Assembly: GCF_001905825.1 (NCBI RefSeq) | Contig: NZ_LIVV01000013.1 | Coordinates: 62,001-126,000 of the forward strand | DNA: 64,000 nt | Direction: 5' to 3' | Origin: Streptomyces sp. CB02009 | GTDB lineage: Bacteria > Actinomycetota > Actinomycetes > Streptomycetales > Streptomycetaceae | Shown here: positions 34,679 through 43,921 of the stretch, in pieces | How positions within the stretch are numbered: the first letter of the stretch is position 1 | Layout of the letters: every line of letters starts with the position of its first letter | The notes under the pieces: model-generated | Told to the model about the DNA's origin: nothing | Database searches by the model: none | The model's input: the letters and a program-made list of their open reading frames with translations, nothing else | Program-made: the position numbers and the translations under genes

Positions 34679-35264
34679 GACGGCACCGCTTCGTCGCACC
34701 GGGCAAGGGGCTTCGCCAGGGTGGCCGACTGAGGCTCTGGCGGCCCTCCTGGTGGGGCTGGAAGAGCTTGGAACCCACGTCTCCACAGAGAACGCCGGCA
34801 TCCTTGCCGACACCAAGAGCGACTTGCGTGCTGTTCTTGGGTCCAAGGAACGAACGCGACTCCCGCGCATTCTGTCGACCATCGCGGCGGCCGCGGCAGC
34901 GGAAGGGGCCAATGGGGCGCCGGTCCTTGACCTGGTGAGAACCGCTCTCCACGAGCTGTACGGGCGCGTAGGCGCTATCGCAGGGCTCGCCGGCACGACT
35001 GGCGAGCCCTTGGTCCGCACATGCGAGAGCCTGCCCGGCATCGGCCACTGCAACCAGCAGGCGTTGCCCCCAGCCGCCGTCGCGCTACAACAGCGCAGTA
35101 GTCCTCGAGCGGCCACTTCGCCCCGTCCGCGGACTCGCCGAGCAGCGGCGCGTCAGAAGCGGCATGAAGCAGGCCCAGGGCCGGGGGCGTGGGGTTTCCA
35201 CACCAAGGGGGGCGGAGGGCAGTTGTCGTCGATTCGCGCGAGCCGTCCACGACCGCTGCATTGA
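34668..35264 (+). CDS. Hypothetical protein with helical N-terminus
   Basis: This is a 198-residue open frame. Residues 20-120 look like a genuine helical domain (ALAALLVGLEELGTHVSTENAGILADTKSDLRAVLG...). From about residue 140 the sequence becomes Arg/Ser/Pro-rich and resembles non-coding GC-rich DNA, so the original protein may have ended earlier and suffered a frameshift. It follows the small membrane protein with an overlap. No family was recognised. Confidence 0.45.
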   Translation: MADETAPLRRTGQGASPGWPTEALAALLVGLEELGTHVSTENAGILADTKSDLRAVLGSKERTRLPRILSTIAAAAAAEGANGAPVLDLVRTALHELYGRVGAIAGLAGTTGEPLVRTCESLPGIGHCNQQALPPAAVALQQRSSPRAATSPRPRTRRAAARQKRHEAGPGPGAWGFHTKGGGGQLSSIRASRPRPLH

Positions 35265-35349
35265 GCGCCGAGATGGATGGCGGGTCGGGGGCGTGCCTGC
35301 TCATACCACCGGTTCTTGGCTCGTGGCCTTTGGCCCGTGATGGCTCGGC

Positions 35350-35928
35350 TCAGGAGTAAGTCATGGGGCAGTCGTGCCGTATGGAGTACTGTGCGGCGCG
35401 CAGATAGAGAGCCACGTAGAAGGCCGCGTCCCGGTCCTCGGCCCATGGCCCTGTCCTCACCCGGGCGGTCCGATCAACCCCGCCCTCCAGGAACCACAGG
35501 CTCAGTGTGAGGTTCTCGCCCTCCGGTATCGCGTCCACGGGCAGTTCGACGGCTTCGGCGAGCCGCTCGATCAGGGCGAGCACCTGCGGGGCTCCGGCGA
35601 CCACCGTCTCTTCGCCGGAGTACGCGGTGCCGACGGGGAGCACGAGCTCTTCCTCCAACGCGAACGGCACCAGCACATTCCAGTCGAGGAGGGCCGACAG
35701 CTCCGCATCTGTCAGCCGAGTCCTGCACAGCGTCACGAAGCTGTCCATGGACGGGCTGACCTTCTCCTCGAACCAGCCCGGCGCCTTCCCCGCGACCTGC
35801 CGCGGCTCGTACGGGGGCAGCCCGCGCCGCTCCAGCTCGGTGCTCAGCGCGGCGGCGACGTCCCCGTACCCGTCCTCCCCGAGCTGTGACCAGTCCTGCG
35901 CAGCGACACTCACCAGATAGACACCCAT
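35350..35928 (-). CDS. Conserved-looking hypothetical protein (192 aa)
   Basis: The soluble acidic protein (MGVYLVSVAAQDWSQLGEDGYGDVAAALSTELERRGLPPYE...) has balanced composition and no signal or membrane segment. The central part has a Ser/Asp-rich helix and EEELVLPVGTAYSGEETVVAG. I recognise no named family, though the codon pattern is clearly coding. ATG 35928 is the only good start. It stands alone, leftward, with a non-coding gap on each side. Confidence 0.7.
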   Translation of the reverse strand: MGVYLVSVAAQDWSQLGEDGYGDVAAALSTELERRGLPPYEPRQVAGKAPGWFEEKVSPSMDSFVTLCRTRLTDAELSALLDWNVLVPFALEEELVLPVGTAYSGEETVVAGAPQVLALIERLAEAVELPVDAIPEGENLTLSLWFLEGGVDRTARVRTGPWAEDRDAAFYVALYLRAAQYSIRHDCPMTYS

Positions 35929-36078
35929 GAGCGCAACGTACCGGCCGCCACCGACAACGTCCCTGCCTCTCGGAGGAGCGCGGCGGCCGTGCCCACCAGT
36001 TCAGCGCGCCTGAGGCACGTATCAGGGCAGAGGCGGAGGCGCCGACCGCGTGACCGCCCGGCACCCACCACCCCCTTC

Positions 36079-37383
36079 TCAGGCTTCGCCACGCCGGGCC
36101 CAGGTCCCCCTTCCACCCGCCGTCATCAGCGTGTTGACGATGTGCGACCGGTTGCGGCCGCCCCGAAGCAGCCGCTCGGCCGCCAGGCCGAACGCCAGCG
36201 CAGGCCCCACAAGACCGAGGGTCTCGCCAGTGCCGAGCGCCAGCCCCGCGCCGGCGAGCCCGAGGCCCGTCTCGGCCGCGGCCCAGGCCAGCCGCCCGGG
36301 CCGCTCGCCGGAGGCCGGCAGCTTTCGCCGGACCGACCGGAGCAGCGCGGGGAGGGCATCGTCGGCCGCCGCCGCGTCCCCGGCGCGCAGCGCCGCCTGG
36401 AAGCCGTCGCGCCGACGGGTCACGACCTCGTCCTGATGGATCTTCGCGATGTCCTGCCAGCCCAGTTCGGCGACCGCCGCCAGGCTGGCCGGGGCCATCC
36501 CGTGTTCCGCAGGGGCCGTGGCTCCGGGGCCGGCAGGCTCGAAGAGCGCGTCCGTCGGACGCCCGAGATAGAGCCCGATGTCGGCCGCTTCCGGGAGCGA
36601 CCGCGGGGACGCCCCGTCAGTGCCCAGCGTCCGCTGCACCGCCGCGTTCCAGGCCTGCGTCGCGGTGTTCCACATCGCCGTCCTGTGCGGCGGGTCCGTC
36701 GCGTCGAGCTGGGCGAAGAGCGCGGCCCTGCGGTGCCTGTGCGACGGCTCCACGTGCTCGTCGAGATAGGCGAGGGTACGTTCCACCGGGTCGTAGTCGT
36801 GGCCGGGGAGCCCCGGCAGCTCCGCCACCTCCTCCAACACGTCGTGGTACGAGCAGGGGCGCGTCACGGCGCTCGTGCCCAGCGGCACTCCCGCCTCGCG
36901 GGAGAAGTGGTGCAGGGTCCAGGCCACTGCCTCCAGCCTGCGCCGGATCACCCCTCCCTCCTCGTACCGTGCGCCCAGCGCGGTGCCCCGCGCGAACAGC
37001 GGCCCGGGGTTCGCCTCGCCGCGCTCCAGAACGGCTTCGGACAGCCTGACCAAGGGCTCCGCCGAGTCGAACGAAGACGAGAGCCAGCCAGGCTCCAGGG
37101 CGCGGTGCAGGCCGGTGGTGACCAGGGCGAAGGGGTCGCTGCCGGCCGGAGCGGCGGTGGTGCAGCGCAGGAACGACGGGCAGCCGCGCACGAAGGCCCG
37201 GAAGTCCTCCGTCTCGAACAGCGTCTGTACCGCATGGCTGTCGATGACCTGTACGTCGCTCAGTACCACCGTGTGCCCCAACAGGGCCTGGATCTTCAGC
37301 ATCACGGCCAATGACGTGTCCTGCGGATCCCACCCGGACACGCGCAGATGCTCACCATCAAGCCAGTGGGCATAGATCTCCAT
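36079..37383 (-). CDS. Hypothetical protein (434 aa)
   Basis: The soluble protein begins MEIYAHWLDGEHLRVSGWDPQDTSLAVMLKIQALLG, a beta-rich N-terminal domain. A long helical part follows. A Gly/Ala-rich hydrophobic stretch near the C-terminus (GLGLAGAGLALGTGETLGLVGPALAFGLAAERLL) may be a membrane hairpin. I recognise no family. ATG 37383 was taken; the in-frame extension to 37428 is unlikely. It lies just left of the conflict island and may or may not belong to it. Confidence 0.7.
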   Translation of the reverse strand: MEIYAHWLDGEHLRVSGWDPQDTSLAVMLKIQALLGHTVVLSDVQVIDSHAVQTLFETEDFRAFVRGCPSFLRCTTAAPAGSDPFALVTTGLHRALEPGWLSSSFDSAEPLVRLSEAVLERGEANPGPLFARGTALGARYEEGGVIRRRLEAVAWTLHHFSREAGVPLGTSAVTRPCSYHDVLEEVAELPGLPGHDYDPVERTLAYLDEHVEPSHRHRRAALFAQLDATDPPHRTAMWNTATQAWNAAVQRTLGTDGASPRSLPEAADIGLYLGRPTDALFEPAGPGATAPAEHGMAPASLAAVAELGWQDIAKIHQDEVVTRRRDGFQAALRAGDAAAADDALPALLRSVRRKLPASGERPGRLAWAAAETGLGLAGAGLALGTGETLGLVGPALAFGLAAERLLRGGRNRSHIVNTLMTAGGRGTWARRGEA

Positions 37384-37687
37384 GGTTCCCCTTCCCCCGC
37401 CGAGCGAGGGGTTCCCCCTCGGCAGCAAACCCTACGGTGAGGAAGCCAACTGCGCTAAGTGCCTGGTCGGTTGGGGGTCGGTCGCACGCTCCGCACTGCC
37501 CCAGACGGAGACCGCGATGGCACAGCCACAGCGCGGCGGAGATCTCGTGGCGGTCCGGTCGGACTGCCCGGTGTACGTGGCCGACGGGCCCGCCCCCAGA
37601 TATCTTGCCGCGCGTATGGACAATGAGGTGCGGAAGCAGTGGCAGCCGCCGCGGTGCGCGGTCGGGCGTCGAGCCCCGCTCGCCCCG
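37384..37687. other. Gap at the left edge of the conflict island
   Basis: These 304 bp hold no intact gene. They contain the tpg-like relic at 37568-37660. Confidence 0.6.
37568..37660 (+). pseudogene. Relic of a tpg (terminal protein) gene
   Basis: About 50 bp around 37606-37656 match the intact tpg at 59213-59263, including an identical 19-base run (ATCTTGCCGCGCGTATGGA). In the same frame the peptide YLAARMDNEVRKQWQP aligns with DLAARMEREVKRRWQP of Tpg. Weaker similarity runs upstream (VYVADG.. to RYVKGQ..). Nothing else of a tpg gene remains, so this is a short fossil. It marks a former telomere-gene copy or a recombination scar beside the island. Confidence 0.6.
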
Positions 37688-38479
37688 TCAGGGGGCGGGC
37701 GGGCAGGACGAGGCCGCAGCCAGCTGCGTGACTCGGCTCAGGTCCACCGCGAGGGGGCCCTCCGGGGTCTTCAGCTCCAGGACGTCGCCGCGCACCGCGC
37801 CCGGCGTGCCGCACACCGACTGCGTGTCGGTACGGATCCGCAGCACCGGGTCCTCGCGGGCCGGCCCGTACCAGGTGGTCGCCACGGCGGCGGCCAGCAG
37901 CACGGTGTGCAGCAGGACGAGGAGCCGTCCCGCGCGCAGGTCCCGCAGGGCGTCGAGGGCCTCCTCGTGGTCGAGGGCCACCGGGTCGACGGGCCCGTTC
38001 GCGGGCAGCACTCGCGGCACCCCGTGGGCGGCCCGGAGCAGCAGCCAGGCACCGGCGCCGCCCGCAGTCAGCGACGCGGCCAGCAGGAGCCCCGCGGCGA
38101 TGCCGGCCGGGCGGGCCAGTTGTCCGACGTCGGACCGCCCGGTGATCAGGGTGAAGCCGGTGAGGGCGAGCAGCAGACCGGCGAGGCCGTTCCGCCAGGC
38201 GGTGGCGGCCACCCGGACCCTGCGCAACTCGCCGTTCGGGCCCAGCTGTTCGGTGAGGAACTCGGCCCGCCGGAGATCCGCCGCCGTGGCCGCGGGCCCC
38301 GGCCGCAAGCGAGCCCCCGGTACCGGCAGCGTGCCGCTCCCCGGTACCGGCGGCGGTCCGCTCCCCGGGACCGGGACCGGGACCGGTCCCGGCACCGATC
38401 CGCTCCCCGCGGCCTGTCCGGCTCCAGCGCCAGCGCCAGCGCCAGCGCCGGTGCCGGCGCCGCCGGGCGGCGAGTTCAT
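37688..38479 (-). CDS. Membrane protein with Gly/Ala/Pro-rich N-terminus
   Basis: The 263-residue protein has a disordered N-terminus with Gly-Ala and Pro-Val-Pro-Gly repeats (residues about 5-55). Two hydrophobic hairpins follow (GLAGLLLALTGFTLITG, IAAGLLLAASLTAGGAGAWLLL) and a third segment near residue 205 (LLVLLHTVLLAAAVATTWYG). A C-terminal domain with two Cys follows, likely outside the membrane. ATG 38479 overlaps the stop of the upstream gene (ATGA). The family is not recognised. It is the last gene of the leftward TPR-CHAT operon, so it may be a membrane target or partner of that system. Confidence 0.65.
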   Translation of the reverse strand: MNSPPGGAGTGAGAGAGAGAGQAAGSGSVPGPVPVPVPGSGPPPVPGSGTLPVPGARLRPGPAATAADLRRAEFLTEQLGPNGELRRVRVAATAWRNGLAGLLLALTGFTLITGRSDVGQLARPAGIAAGLLLAASLTAGGAGAWLLLRAAHGVPRVLPANGPVDPVALDHEEALDALRDLRAGRLLVLLHTVLLAAAVATTWYGPAREDPVLRIRTDTQSVCGTPGAVRGDVLELKTPEGPLAVDLSRVTQLAAASSCPPAP

Positions 38480-38796
38480 CGGCGTACCTCCTCGATCGTG
38501 AGGTTCCAATAGGCCCCGCATCCCGTGCGGTTGGCCGGGCGCTGCGGATGCGGCTCCTCGCAGTCGCACACCACCGTCACCAGGCCGGGCCCGGTGGTCT
38601 CCCGGCCGCGTACGGTCTCCGCGACGGCGGGCGGCGAGATCCACGCCCCGCACCGGGGGCAGGGCCCGGTGAGGCGTACGACCCCGCCGGGTCCCCGGTC
38701 CACGGCGAACGTGCGGGCCGCGGTGTCCGCGTAACCGGCCTCCGTGACACGGCGGAACGGCAGGGGCGGCCCTGCCTGTGGATCCTGCGACGGCAT
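38476..38796 (-). CDS. Small zinc-ribbon-like protein
   Basis: The 106-residue protein has a CPRCGAW knuckle and a second Cys group (VCDCEE and TGCGAYW), which could hold one zinc. It is otherwise soluble. ATG 38796 has GAGAGGAG before it. The stop overlaps the membrane protein downstream, and the TPR-CHAT stop lies 39 bp upstream, so it forms part of a leftward operon. The function is unknown; small zinc ribbons often bind nucleic acid or protein partners. Confidence 0.65.
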   Translation of the reverse strand: MPSQDPQAGPPLPFRRVTEAGYADTAARTFAVDRGPGGVVRLTGPCPRCGAWISPPAVAETVRGRETTGPGLVTVVCDCEEPHPQRPANRTGCGAYWNLTIEEVRR

Positions 38797-38835
38797 GGTG
38801 CTCCTCTCGTCGGCGCCACCGGCCGCGGTGGCGGC

Positions 38836-41800
38836 TCAGGGGCCGATGTGGACGAAGTGCGCCCAGGGGCGCGGGTCGACGGGCAGGATGTCCCGCCAGC
38901 GCAGGACCGCCTCGTGCAGGGCCTCGTGCACCGGCCGGCCGGCCGCCAGCCCCGCGTACACGGCGTGGACGATCTGCCCGGAGACGGCGTCGTCCGCCTG
39001 GTACACGGCCGCCACCACGTCGTGCCAGCCTGCCGTGCGCAGCCCGGTCGCGAGGGTCAGGGACTCGTCGGCGACGCGCCCGCCCCCGCGGAACGTGTCG
39101 CAGGCGGACAGGAACGCCAGCCGCGCGGGGGTCCGCCTGGCCCGGCTGAGGTCCGCGAGGGAGACCTCCTCCCCGTGCAGGACCAGGCCCGCCGCCGAGG
39201 GGTCGTCCACCGTCTGGGCACCGTGGCAGGCGAAGTGCGCCCAGGAACAGGCGTCCAGGCCCCGCAGGACGGAATCGCGGTCGGCCCGGACGCCCGACAG
39301 ACGGAGGGCCTCCGGGAAGAGTTCCTCCAGCAGGTCCGCCTCCGCCTTGGCGCCCGGCAGGTCGCGCGGGTGGGGGAGGTCGCCGACGTCGACGACGAGC
39401 AGTCCGCGCCCGGACGGCGGCAGCACCGACCGGACCCCCGGAACCCCGCCGTCGTCCCTGACCGAGTCCAGGGACGGGCTGTACGAGGACACCGCACGGT
39501 CCATCACCGTCCGCGGCGCGGCGTGGTGCCGGGTGGTGTGGAGCCCCGCGGCGTGCAGCGGCAGGAACGTCAGGGGCCCGGTGGGGCTCCAGATGATCCG
39601 CGGCGCGTCCCGGCCGTCGGGTGCCCGGTCCGGTACGCCGAAGGCGTCGAGGACGGGCCCCGCGACCGTCTCGTACAGCCAGGCGAGCGTGTCGGCCGCC
39701 ACGTCGGCGGGCAGCTCGCCGCCGGCGGGGGAGCCGTCCCGCTCGGGGGCCGCGGGGTCGCCGTCCTCGGGGGAGCCCACCGCGTCGAGGAACCGCTGCG
39801 TGTGTCCGGAGACCTCGTCAAGCGTCGTCGCGAGGGGCAGCGCGGTGACCGCGCCGCCGCGGACCAGCAGGGCGTGGCAGCCGTAGTCGCTGACGTTGAG
39901 CACGGCCAGGTCCGGCCCGTGCTCCGGGACACCCGCGAACGGCGGGACCCGCAGGAACTGCTCCTGCCCCGGCAGCGCGCGCACTTGGGCCACCAGGTCG
40001 TCCCACCGGCGGGCGAGCGCCATGTGGCGGTCCACCTCCGGGCCGCGCATCCGCGTGTCCGGTCCGTCGCCGTCCCGGGGCGCGGGCAGGAACCTGCCGG
40101 TGCCGCCACCGCGCCGCATGGCCTCCCGCGTCTCCTCCAGGTCGCGGACCAGCTCCGAATGCTCCTCCCGCAGGGCCGTCAGGTCGGCCCGGAAGTGGAG
40201 GACCTGCCGCCACAGCACGCTACGGCCCCGTTCGAGGAGGGTGAGGGCCTCCCGCGGCCGGTCCGCGCGGATCGCGCAGGCGGCCGCGGCAGAGGCCAGT
40301 CCGTCCAGCCTCCCGAGGACGTTCTCCCGGCTGGACCAACCCGTCCCGTGCCACGCGAGCTGAGGCAGGAGGGCGACCGCCCCGGTCAACGCGTCGGTCG
40401 CCTCGGACCAGTCACCCAGGGAGGCCGCACCCGCCGCCACCCGCCGGGCGTCCTGGACCCGGGACTCCGGGGTCAGCAGGGGGCTCGCCGCGGTGATCTT
40501 CCAGAGCTCCATCGCCTGCCGCAGGTCGGCGGGGTCACCGTCCCGTTCGGTCTTGTCCCAGAGGAGTTCTGCGTACAGGCGCAGGGCAGCCAGCCGGTCG
40601 TACTCCCCGGCCCGTTCGTTCAGGGCGGCGGCCGCGCTCAGGGCCAGGGCATCCGTCAGGTCCTGCGGGTCGCCGGTCAGTCGGTACCGCTTGCCGAGTG
40701 CGTCGCAGAGGCCCACTGCGCGCGCCACGGCGTCGAAGGCGTCGGAGCCGGTCAGCGACACGAGCCGGCGGTGCACGGAGACCGCCGCGTCGAGTTCGGC
40801 CCGCTGGGCGCGTGCCGAGTCGGGGGCGCCGGGGGCGTGCCGGGCGGCCGCCCGTGTCCGGAAGCGGGCCAGCTGTGTCAGGCACTGCACTTCGTCGGTG
40901 TTGTAGATGTGGGGGAGCGAGAGCATCCGCTGCGCCGTCGCGGTCGCCGCTTCGAGGTCCGCCGGGTCGTCGAAGGCGTCGTAGCGGGCGAAGTGGGCGT
41001 CCGCCAGGAGCTTCAGGAGGTCGGGCAGTTCCGGGTCGCCTTCCGCCGGCACGGCGGCGGCACGCAGCAGCACGTCCACGGCCTCCGTGAAGTCCGCCGC
41101 CTCGTGGAGGAGGTCGCCGCGCCGGACGAGGGCCGCCCCGAGCACGCCCGCGGAGTAGACGTCGGTGTGCGCCGAGAGGTGGCCGCCCGACCAGTCGCCC
41201 GGGATGACGGCCTGCCGTGCGAGTGCGACGGCCTCGTGCAACGGCTCGTGGCCCCCGGTGTAGTCGTGGACCATCAACAGGGCGAGCACCAGGTTCGAGC
41301 GGCGCTGTGGCAGCCGGCTGTCCGCCGACCCGGTGGCCGTGAGGACCTTCCGGAACTGGTCCACGGCGGCGACGAGAAGGTCTGGATCGCCCTGGGCGTG
41401 GTACGCGGCCTGGAGGATCCCGCCCAGGTTGGTGAGGGCGATGGCCAGGGCCGGGTGGGATACCGGCAGCTCGCCGAGCGCACGGGTCAGGGCGTCGAAC
41501 GCGTCCGTCAGATCGCTCTCGGCACCGTTCTGGTGGTGCCGGTACCGCAGAGTCTCACCGAGGTTGACCCGGAGCACCGCCCGGGCCGGCCCCGGATCGA
41601 CCGGGAGGTCGCTCGCTTCGGGGAAGGTCTCGACGGCCCTGCGCGCGTGTTCGACCGCCCCTTCCAGGAGGCCGCCCTCGCCGGTGTGCCGGAAGAGGGC
41701 GAGCTCCGCGAGCCCACGGAGGCTGCACGCCTGCGCGTCGAACAGCTGCTGGTGGCCCGCGTCCAGGACGGCCGGCGGCCGCGGTTCGTCCAGGACCTGG

Positions 41801-42186
41801 AGCACCTGCCTCAGGGCCGCGGTGTCTCCGCGCGCGTTGCCCAGCATGTACCACGCCTGTGCGCGGACGTTCAGGATGTACGGCGCCAGCCGGAGCTCAC
41901 CGGGCGGGGCCTCCGGGATCAGGGCGGCCATCTCGCACGCGACCTCCAGGTCGTGCGGGGACCGGCCGGCCCACTCGAAGCGGAGGACCAGCAGTTCGGC
42001 CCCCATGGCGAGCCTCAGCCGGCGCCGCTCGTGCCCGACCGGGGTGTGGTCCACCAGCGTCGCGGCGAGCTCGGTCGCCCGGTCCAGCACGGCGACGTCA
42101 TCGAGGGCCTCGGCGCGTTGCCTGATCTGCCAGACCAGCATCTCCTGGGACATGGCCTCGTCCTCATCCCAGCGGCTCTCGCCCAC
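38836..42186 (-). CDS. TPR-repeat CHAT (caspase-like) protease
   Basis: The 1116-residue protein is mainly helical repeats of TPR type (residues about 30-700, many AL..A..L..ALGE-like pairs). It ends with a CHAT peptidase domain (about 780-1116). The catalytic His is in HFACHG (about 988) and the Cys in AFLSACDT (about 1029), as in caspase-like CHAT proteases of conflict systems. CHAT proteases cleave partner proteins when a sensor is triggered. GTG 42186 has GGAGG about 7 bases upstream; ATG 42153 is an alternative. It lies opposite the Macro/TIR operon and is preceded by small genes in the same direction. Confidence 0.88.
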   Translation of the reverse strand: MGESRWDEDEAMSQEMLVWQIRQRAEALDDVAVLDRATELAATLVDHTPVGHERRRLRLAMGAELLVLRFEWAGRSPHDLEVACEMAALIPEAPPGELRLAPYILNVRAQAWYMLGNARGDTAALRQVLQVLDEPRPPAVLDAGHQQLFDAQACSLRGLAELALFRHTGEGGLLEGAVEHARRAVETFPEASDLPVDPGPARAVLRVNLGETLRYRHHQNGAESDLTDAFDALTRALGELPVSHPALAIALTNLGGILQAAYHAQGDPDLLVAAVDQFRKVLTATGSADSRLPQRRSNLVLALLMVHDYTGGHEPLHEAVALARQAVIPGDWSGGHLSAHTDVYSAGVLGAALVRRGDLLHEAADFTEAVDVLLRAAAVPAEGDPELPDLLKLLADAHFARYDAFDDPADLEAATATAQRMLSLPHIYNTDEVQCLTQLARFRTRAAARHAPGAPDSARAQRAELDAAVSVHRRLVSLTGSDAFDAVARAVGLCDALGKRYRLTGDPQDLTDALALSAAAALNERAGEYDRLAALRLYAELLWDKTERDGDPADLRQAMELWKITAASPLLTPESRVQDARRVAAGAASLGDWSEATDALTGAVALLPQLAWHGTGWSSRENVLGRLDGLASAAAACAIRADRPREALTLLERGRSVLWRQVLHFRADLTALREEHSELVRDLEETREAMRRGGGTGRFLPAPRDGDGPDTRMRGPEVDRHMALARRWDDLVAQVRALPGQEQFLRVPPFAGVPEHGPDLAVLNVSDYGCHALLVRGGAVTALPLATTLDEVSGHTQRFLDAVGSPEDGDPAAPERDGSPAGGELPADVAADTLAWLYETVAGPVLDAFGVPDRAPDGRDAPRIIWSPTGPLTFLPLHAAGLHTTRHHAAPRTVMDRAVSSYSPSLDSVRDDGGVPGVRSVLPPSGRGLLVVDVGDLPHPRDLPGAKAEADLLEELFPEALRLSGVRADRDSVLRGLDACSWAHFACHGAQTVDDPSAAGLVLHGEEVSLADLSRARRTPARLAFLSACDTFRGGGRVADESLTLATGLRTAGWHDVVAAVYQADDAVSGQIVHAVYAGLAAGRPVHEALHEAVLRWRDILPVDPRPWAHFVHIGP

Positions 42187-42222
42187 GGGCGTCCTCCGTC
42201 CCTTCGCTCCGGAGGACCCCGC

Positions 42223-42501
42223 TCATCGCAGACCGCCGTGGCAGAGCATCTCGACGACCTTGAAGGTGCCGTAGAAGCGCATCATCCGGGCGCGGGCCTG
42301 GAGGTCGAAGTGGGTGGTCCCGTGGGTGATGAGGGCCTCCTCCAGACGGGCCCGCTCGTCGGCCGGGCTGGCCTCCGCGTACCGGGCGACCATCGCGTGG
42401 GCCGTCTCGTCGTCGGCGCGCAGCCAGCTCTCGACCAACGCCGCGTAGGTGGCGTGCTGGACGAACTGCATTCCCTTGTCGAACAGGTTTCCCCAGTCCA
42501 T
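42223..42501 (-). CDS. Small helical protein of the CHAT operon
   Basis: The 92-residue, all-helical protein (MDWGNLFDKGMQFVQHATYAALVESWLRADDE...) has no TM segment. GGAGAAG lies 6 bases before ATG 42501. It lies 36 bp upstream of the TPR-CHAT start and 40 bp after the membrane-protein gene. It could be an adaptor or substrate of the protease (inference). I recognise no family. A short imperfect 9-mer repeat (GTGCGGACT) lies in the gap before it. Confidence 0.6.
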   Translation of the reverse strand: MDWGNLFDKGMQFVQHATYAALVESWLRADDETAHAMVARYAEASPADERARLEEALITHGTTHFDLQARARMMRFYGTFKVVEMLCHGGLR

Positions 42502-42541
42502 GATCTTCTCCTCATCGTGCGGACTGTGCGGACTGTGCGGA

Positions 42542-43921
42542 CTACGCGGACTGCGCGGGCAGATGTGCGGTCGCCTCCGCGGCGAGTGCGGCCTGGATCT
42601 CGGGCAGGGCCTCCCGGAGCAGGGCCATCGGGCCCGGTTCCGCGACGAGGACCCGGGCCGCCTCGCCGAGGAGGACCGGCACCGCGTCGGTATTGAGCAG
42701 GACGGCCCAGGTCGTGTACGTGCCGCCGTCGCGGTGCAGGGCTACCAGCCACCGCGGGCCCGGGGTGCCCGCTGCCCGACCCCGTGCGCGCTCGTGCTCG
42801 CGGGCGCGGTCCCGGTCCACCCAGCGGGCCGCCGCCACGGTCGCGGACCGTACGGCCTGGGGGGCGGCGCCGAGTTCGGCGAGCATCAGGGCGTGGACGA
42901 ACCACAGGTTCCGTACGTCCGGATCACGGTCCCCGAGGGTGCGGTCGCCCCGCGCGAGCAGGGCCTGGCTCCGCCGTACGGCTTCGACCCGGTCCCCGCG
43001 CAGCCACAGGGAGTGGACCCGCCGGGCCGTGGCGAGGAAGTCGCTGAGCGGGTCGCGGCGGGCCGTCAGGGAGGCCGCGACCACCAGGGCCGCGCCCGCC
43101 GCCGTGAGGAAGCCGCCGGGACCGAGGGAGACGTCGAGCGGCGCGCCCTCCCAGGTGGCGGGGTCGGGATCGGAGACCAGGGCCGTCACGGTCCACAGGA
43201 GGGCGGCGAGGCCGGCGGCCGCCCCGCTGATCCGCTGGCGGACGCCGCACCAGCCGAGGTACCAGGCGAGCACCGCCGGGAAGGCGAGGAGCAGCAGCAG
43301 GAGGGAGACGCGGGCGTCACCGCCCGCCCAGCCCAGGGTCGTACCCAGGCCGACCACGCCGACGGTGGGATGGGCGCCGGCGGGGACGAGGTCGGCATCC
43401 GGGCCGGCGGTCCACGGCAGCAGGCAGCCCGCGGCGCCGAGCAGGACACCGGCCAGGGCGAGAGTCGCGACGGCCTTGGTCCCGGGGCGCTTGCAGGTCC
43501 GCCGCTGGCGCCGCTTCGGGTCCGTCGATGGCGGCGGGGCGTCCGTGGTCCCGGTGGCTCCCGCCCCTTCGCCGGCCCGAGGGCCCTGCCCTGGCACGGC
43601 CCCCGGGTACGGGCGGGGCGCCTGCTGCCGGCCGGGGACGGGTCCCGGCGCCGCCTGGAGCGGGACGGGCGGTACGGGTGGTGCGGTCGCCGGGGTGGCG
43701 GAGCCGGTCGTCGGGGCCGTGGTGCTCGTGGTCCCGGCGGAGCCGGTGTGCGGCCCTGAGCTGTGATCGCCCGCAGGGGCCGTGGCGCCCGCAGGGGTCA
43801 TGGCGCCCGCAGGGGCCGCGGCGCCCGCAGAGGTCGTGTCGTCCGCAGGAGAGGTCGCTCCGGAGGAGGGTGTCGAGGAGTCCGACGGGTCGACGGGCCC
43901 GGAGAGGCGGGAGTCGCTCAT
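42542..43921 (-). CDS. Multi-pass membrane protein with disordered N-terminus
   Basis: The 459-residue protein has an N-terminal stretch of about 145 residues rich in Ala, Thr, Pro and Gly (ATSPADDTTSAGAAAPAG...). About five hydrophobic helices follow (residues 150-300), then a soluble C-terminal domain with RWLVALHRDGGTYTTWAVLLN near residue 390. ATG 43921 overlaps the upstream stop (ATGA). No family was recognised. The pairing with another membrane gene suggests a membrane complex driven from the same promoter as the CHAT genes. Confidence 0.68.
   Translation of the reverse strand: MSDSRLSGPVDPSDSSTPSSGATSPADDTTSAGAAAPAGAMTPAGATAPAGDHSSGPHTGSAGTTSTTAPTTGSATPATAPPVPPVPLQAAPGPVPGRQQAPRPYPGAVPGQGPRAGEGAGATGTTDAPPPSTDPKRRQRRTCKRPGTKAVATLALAGVLLGAAGCLLPWTAGPDADLVPAGAHPTVGVVGLGTTLGWAGGDARVSLLLLLLAFPAVLAWYLGWCGVRQRISGAAAGLAALLWTVTALVSDPDPATWEGAPLDVSLGPGGFLTAAGAALVVAASLTARRDPLSDFLATARRVHSLWLRGDRVEAVRRSQALLARGDRTLGDRDPDVRNLWFVHALMLAELGAAPQAVRSATVAAARWVDRDRAREHERARGRAAGTPGPRWLVALHRDGGTYTTWAVLLNTDAVPVLLGEAARVLVAEPGPMALLREALPEIQAALAAEATAHLPAQSA

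Noticed and set aside
38548..42696. 1382-residue open frame on the plus strand
   Set aside because: It is antisense to the TPR-CHAT gene; its composition is Arg/Gly/Pro-rich with no domain. Long shadow frames are usual in GC-rich DNA.
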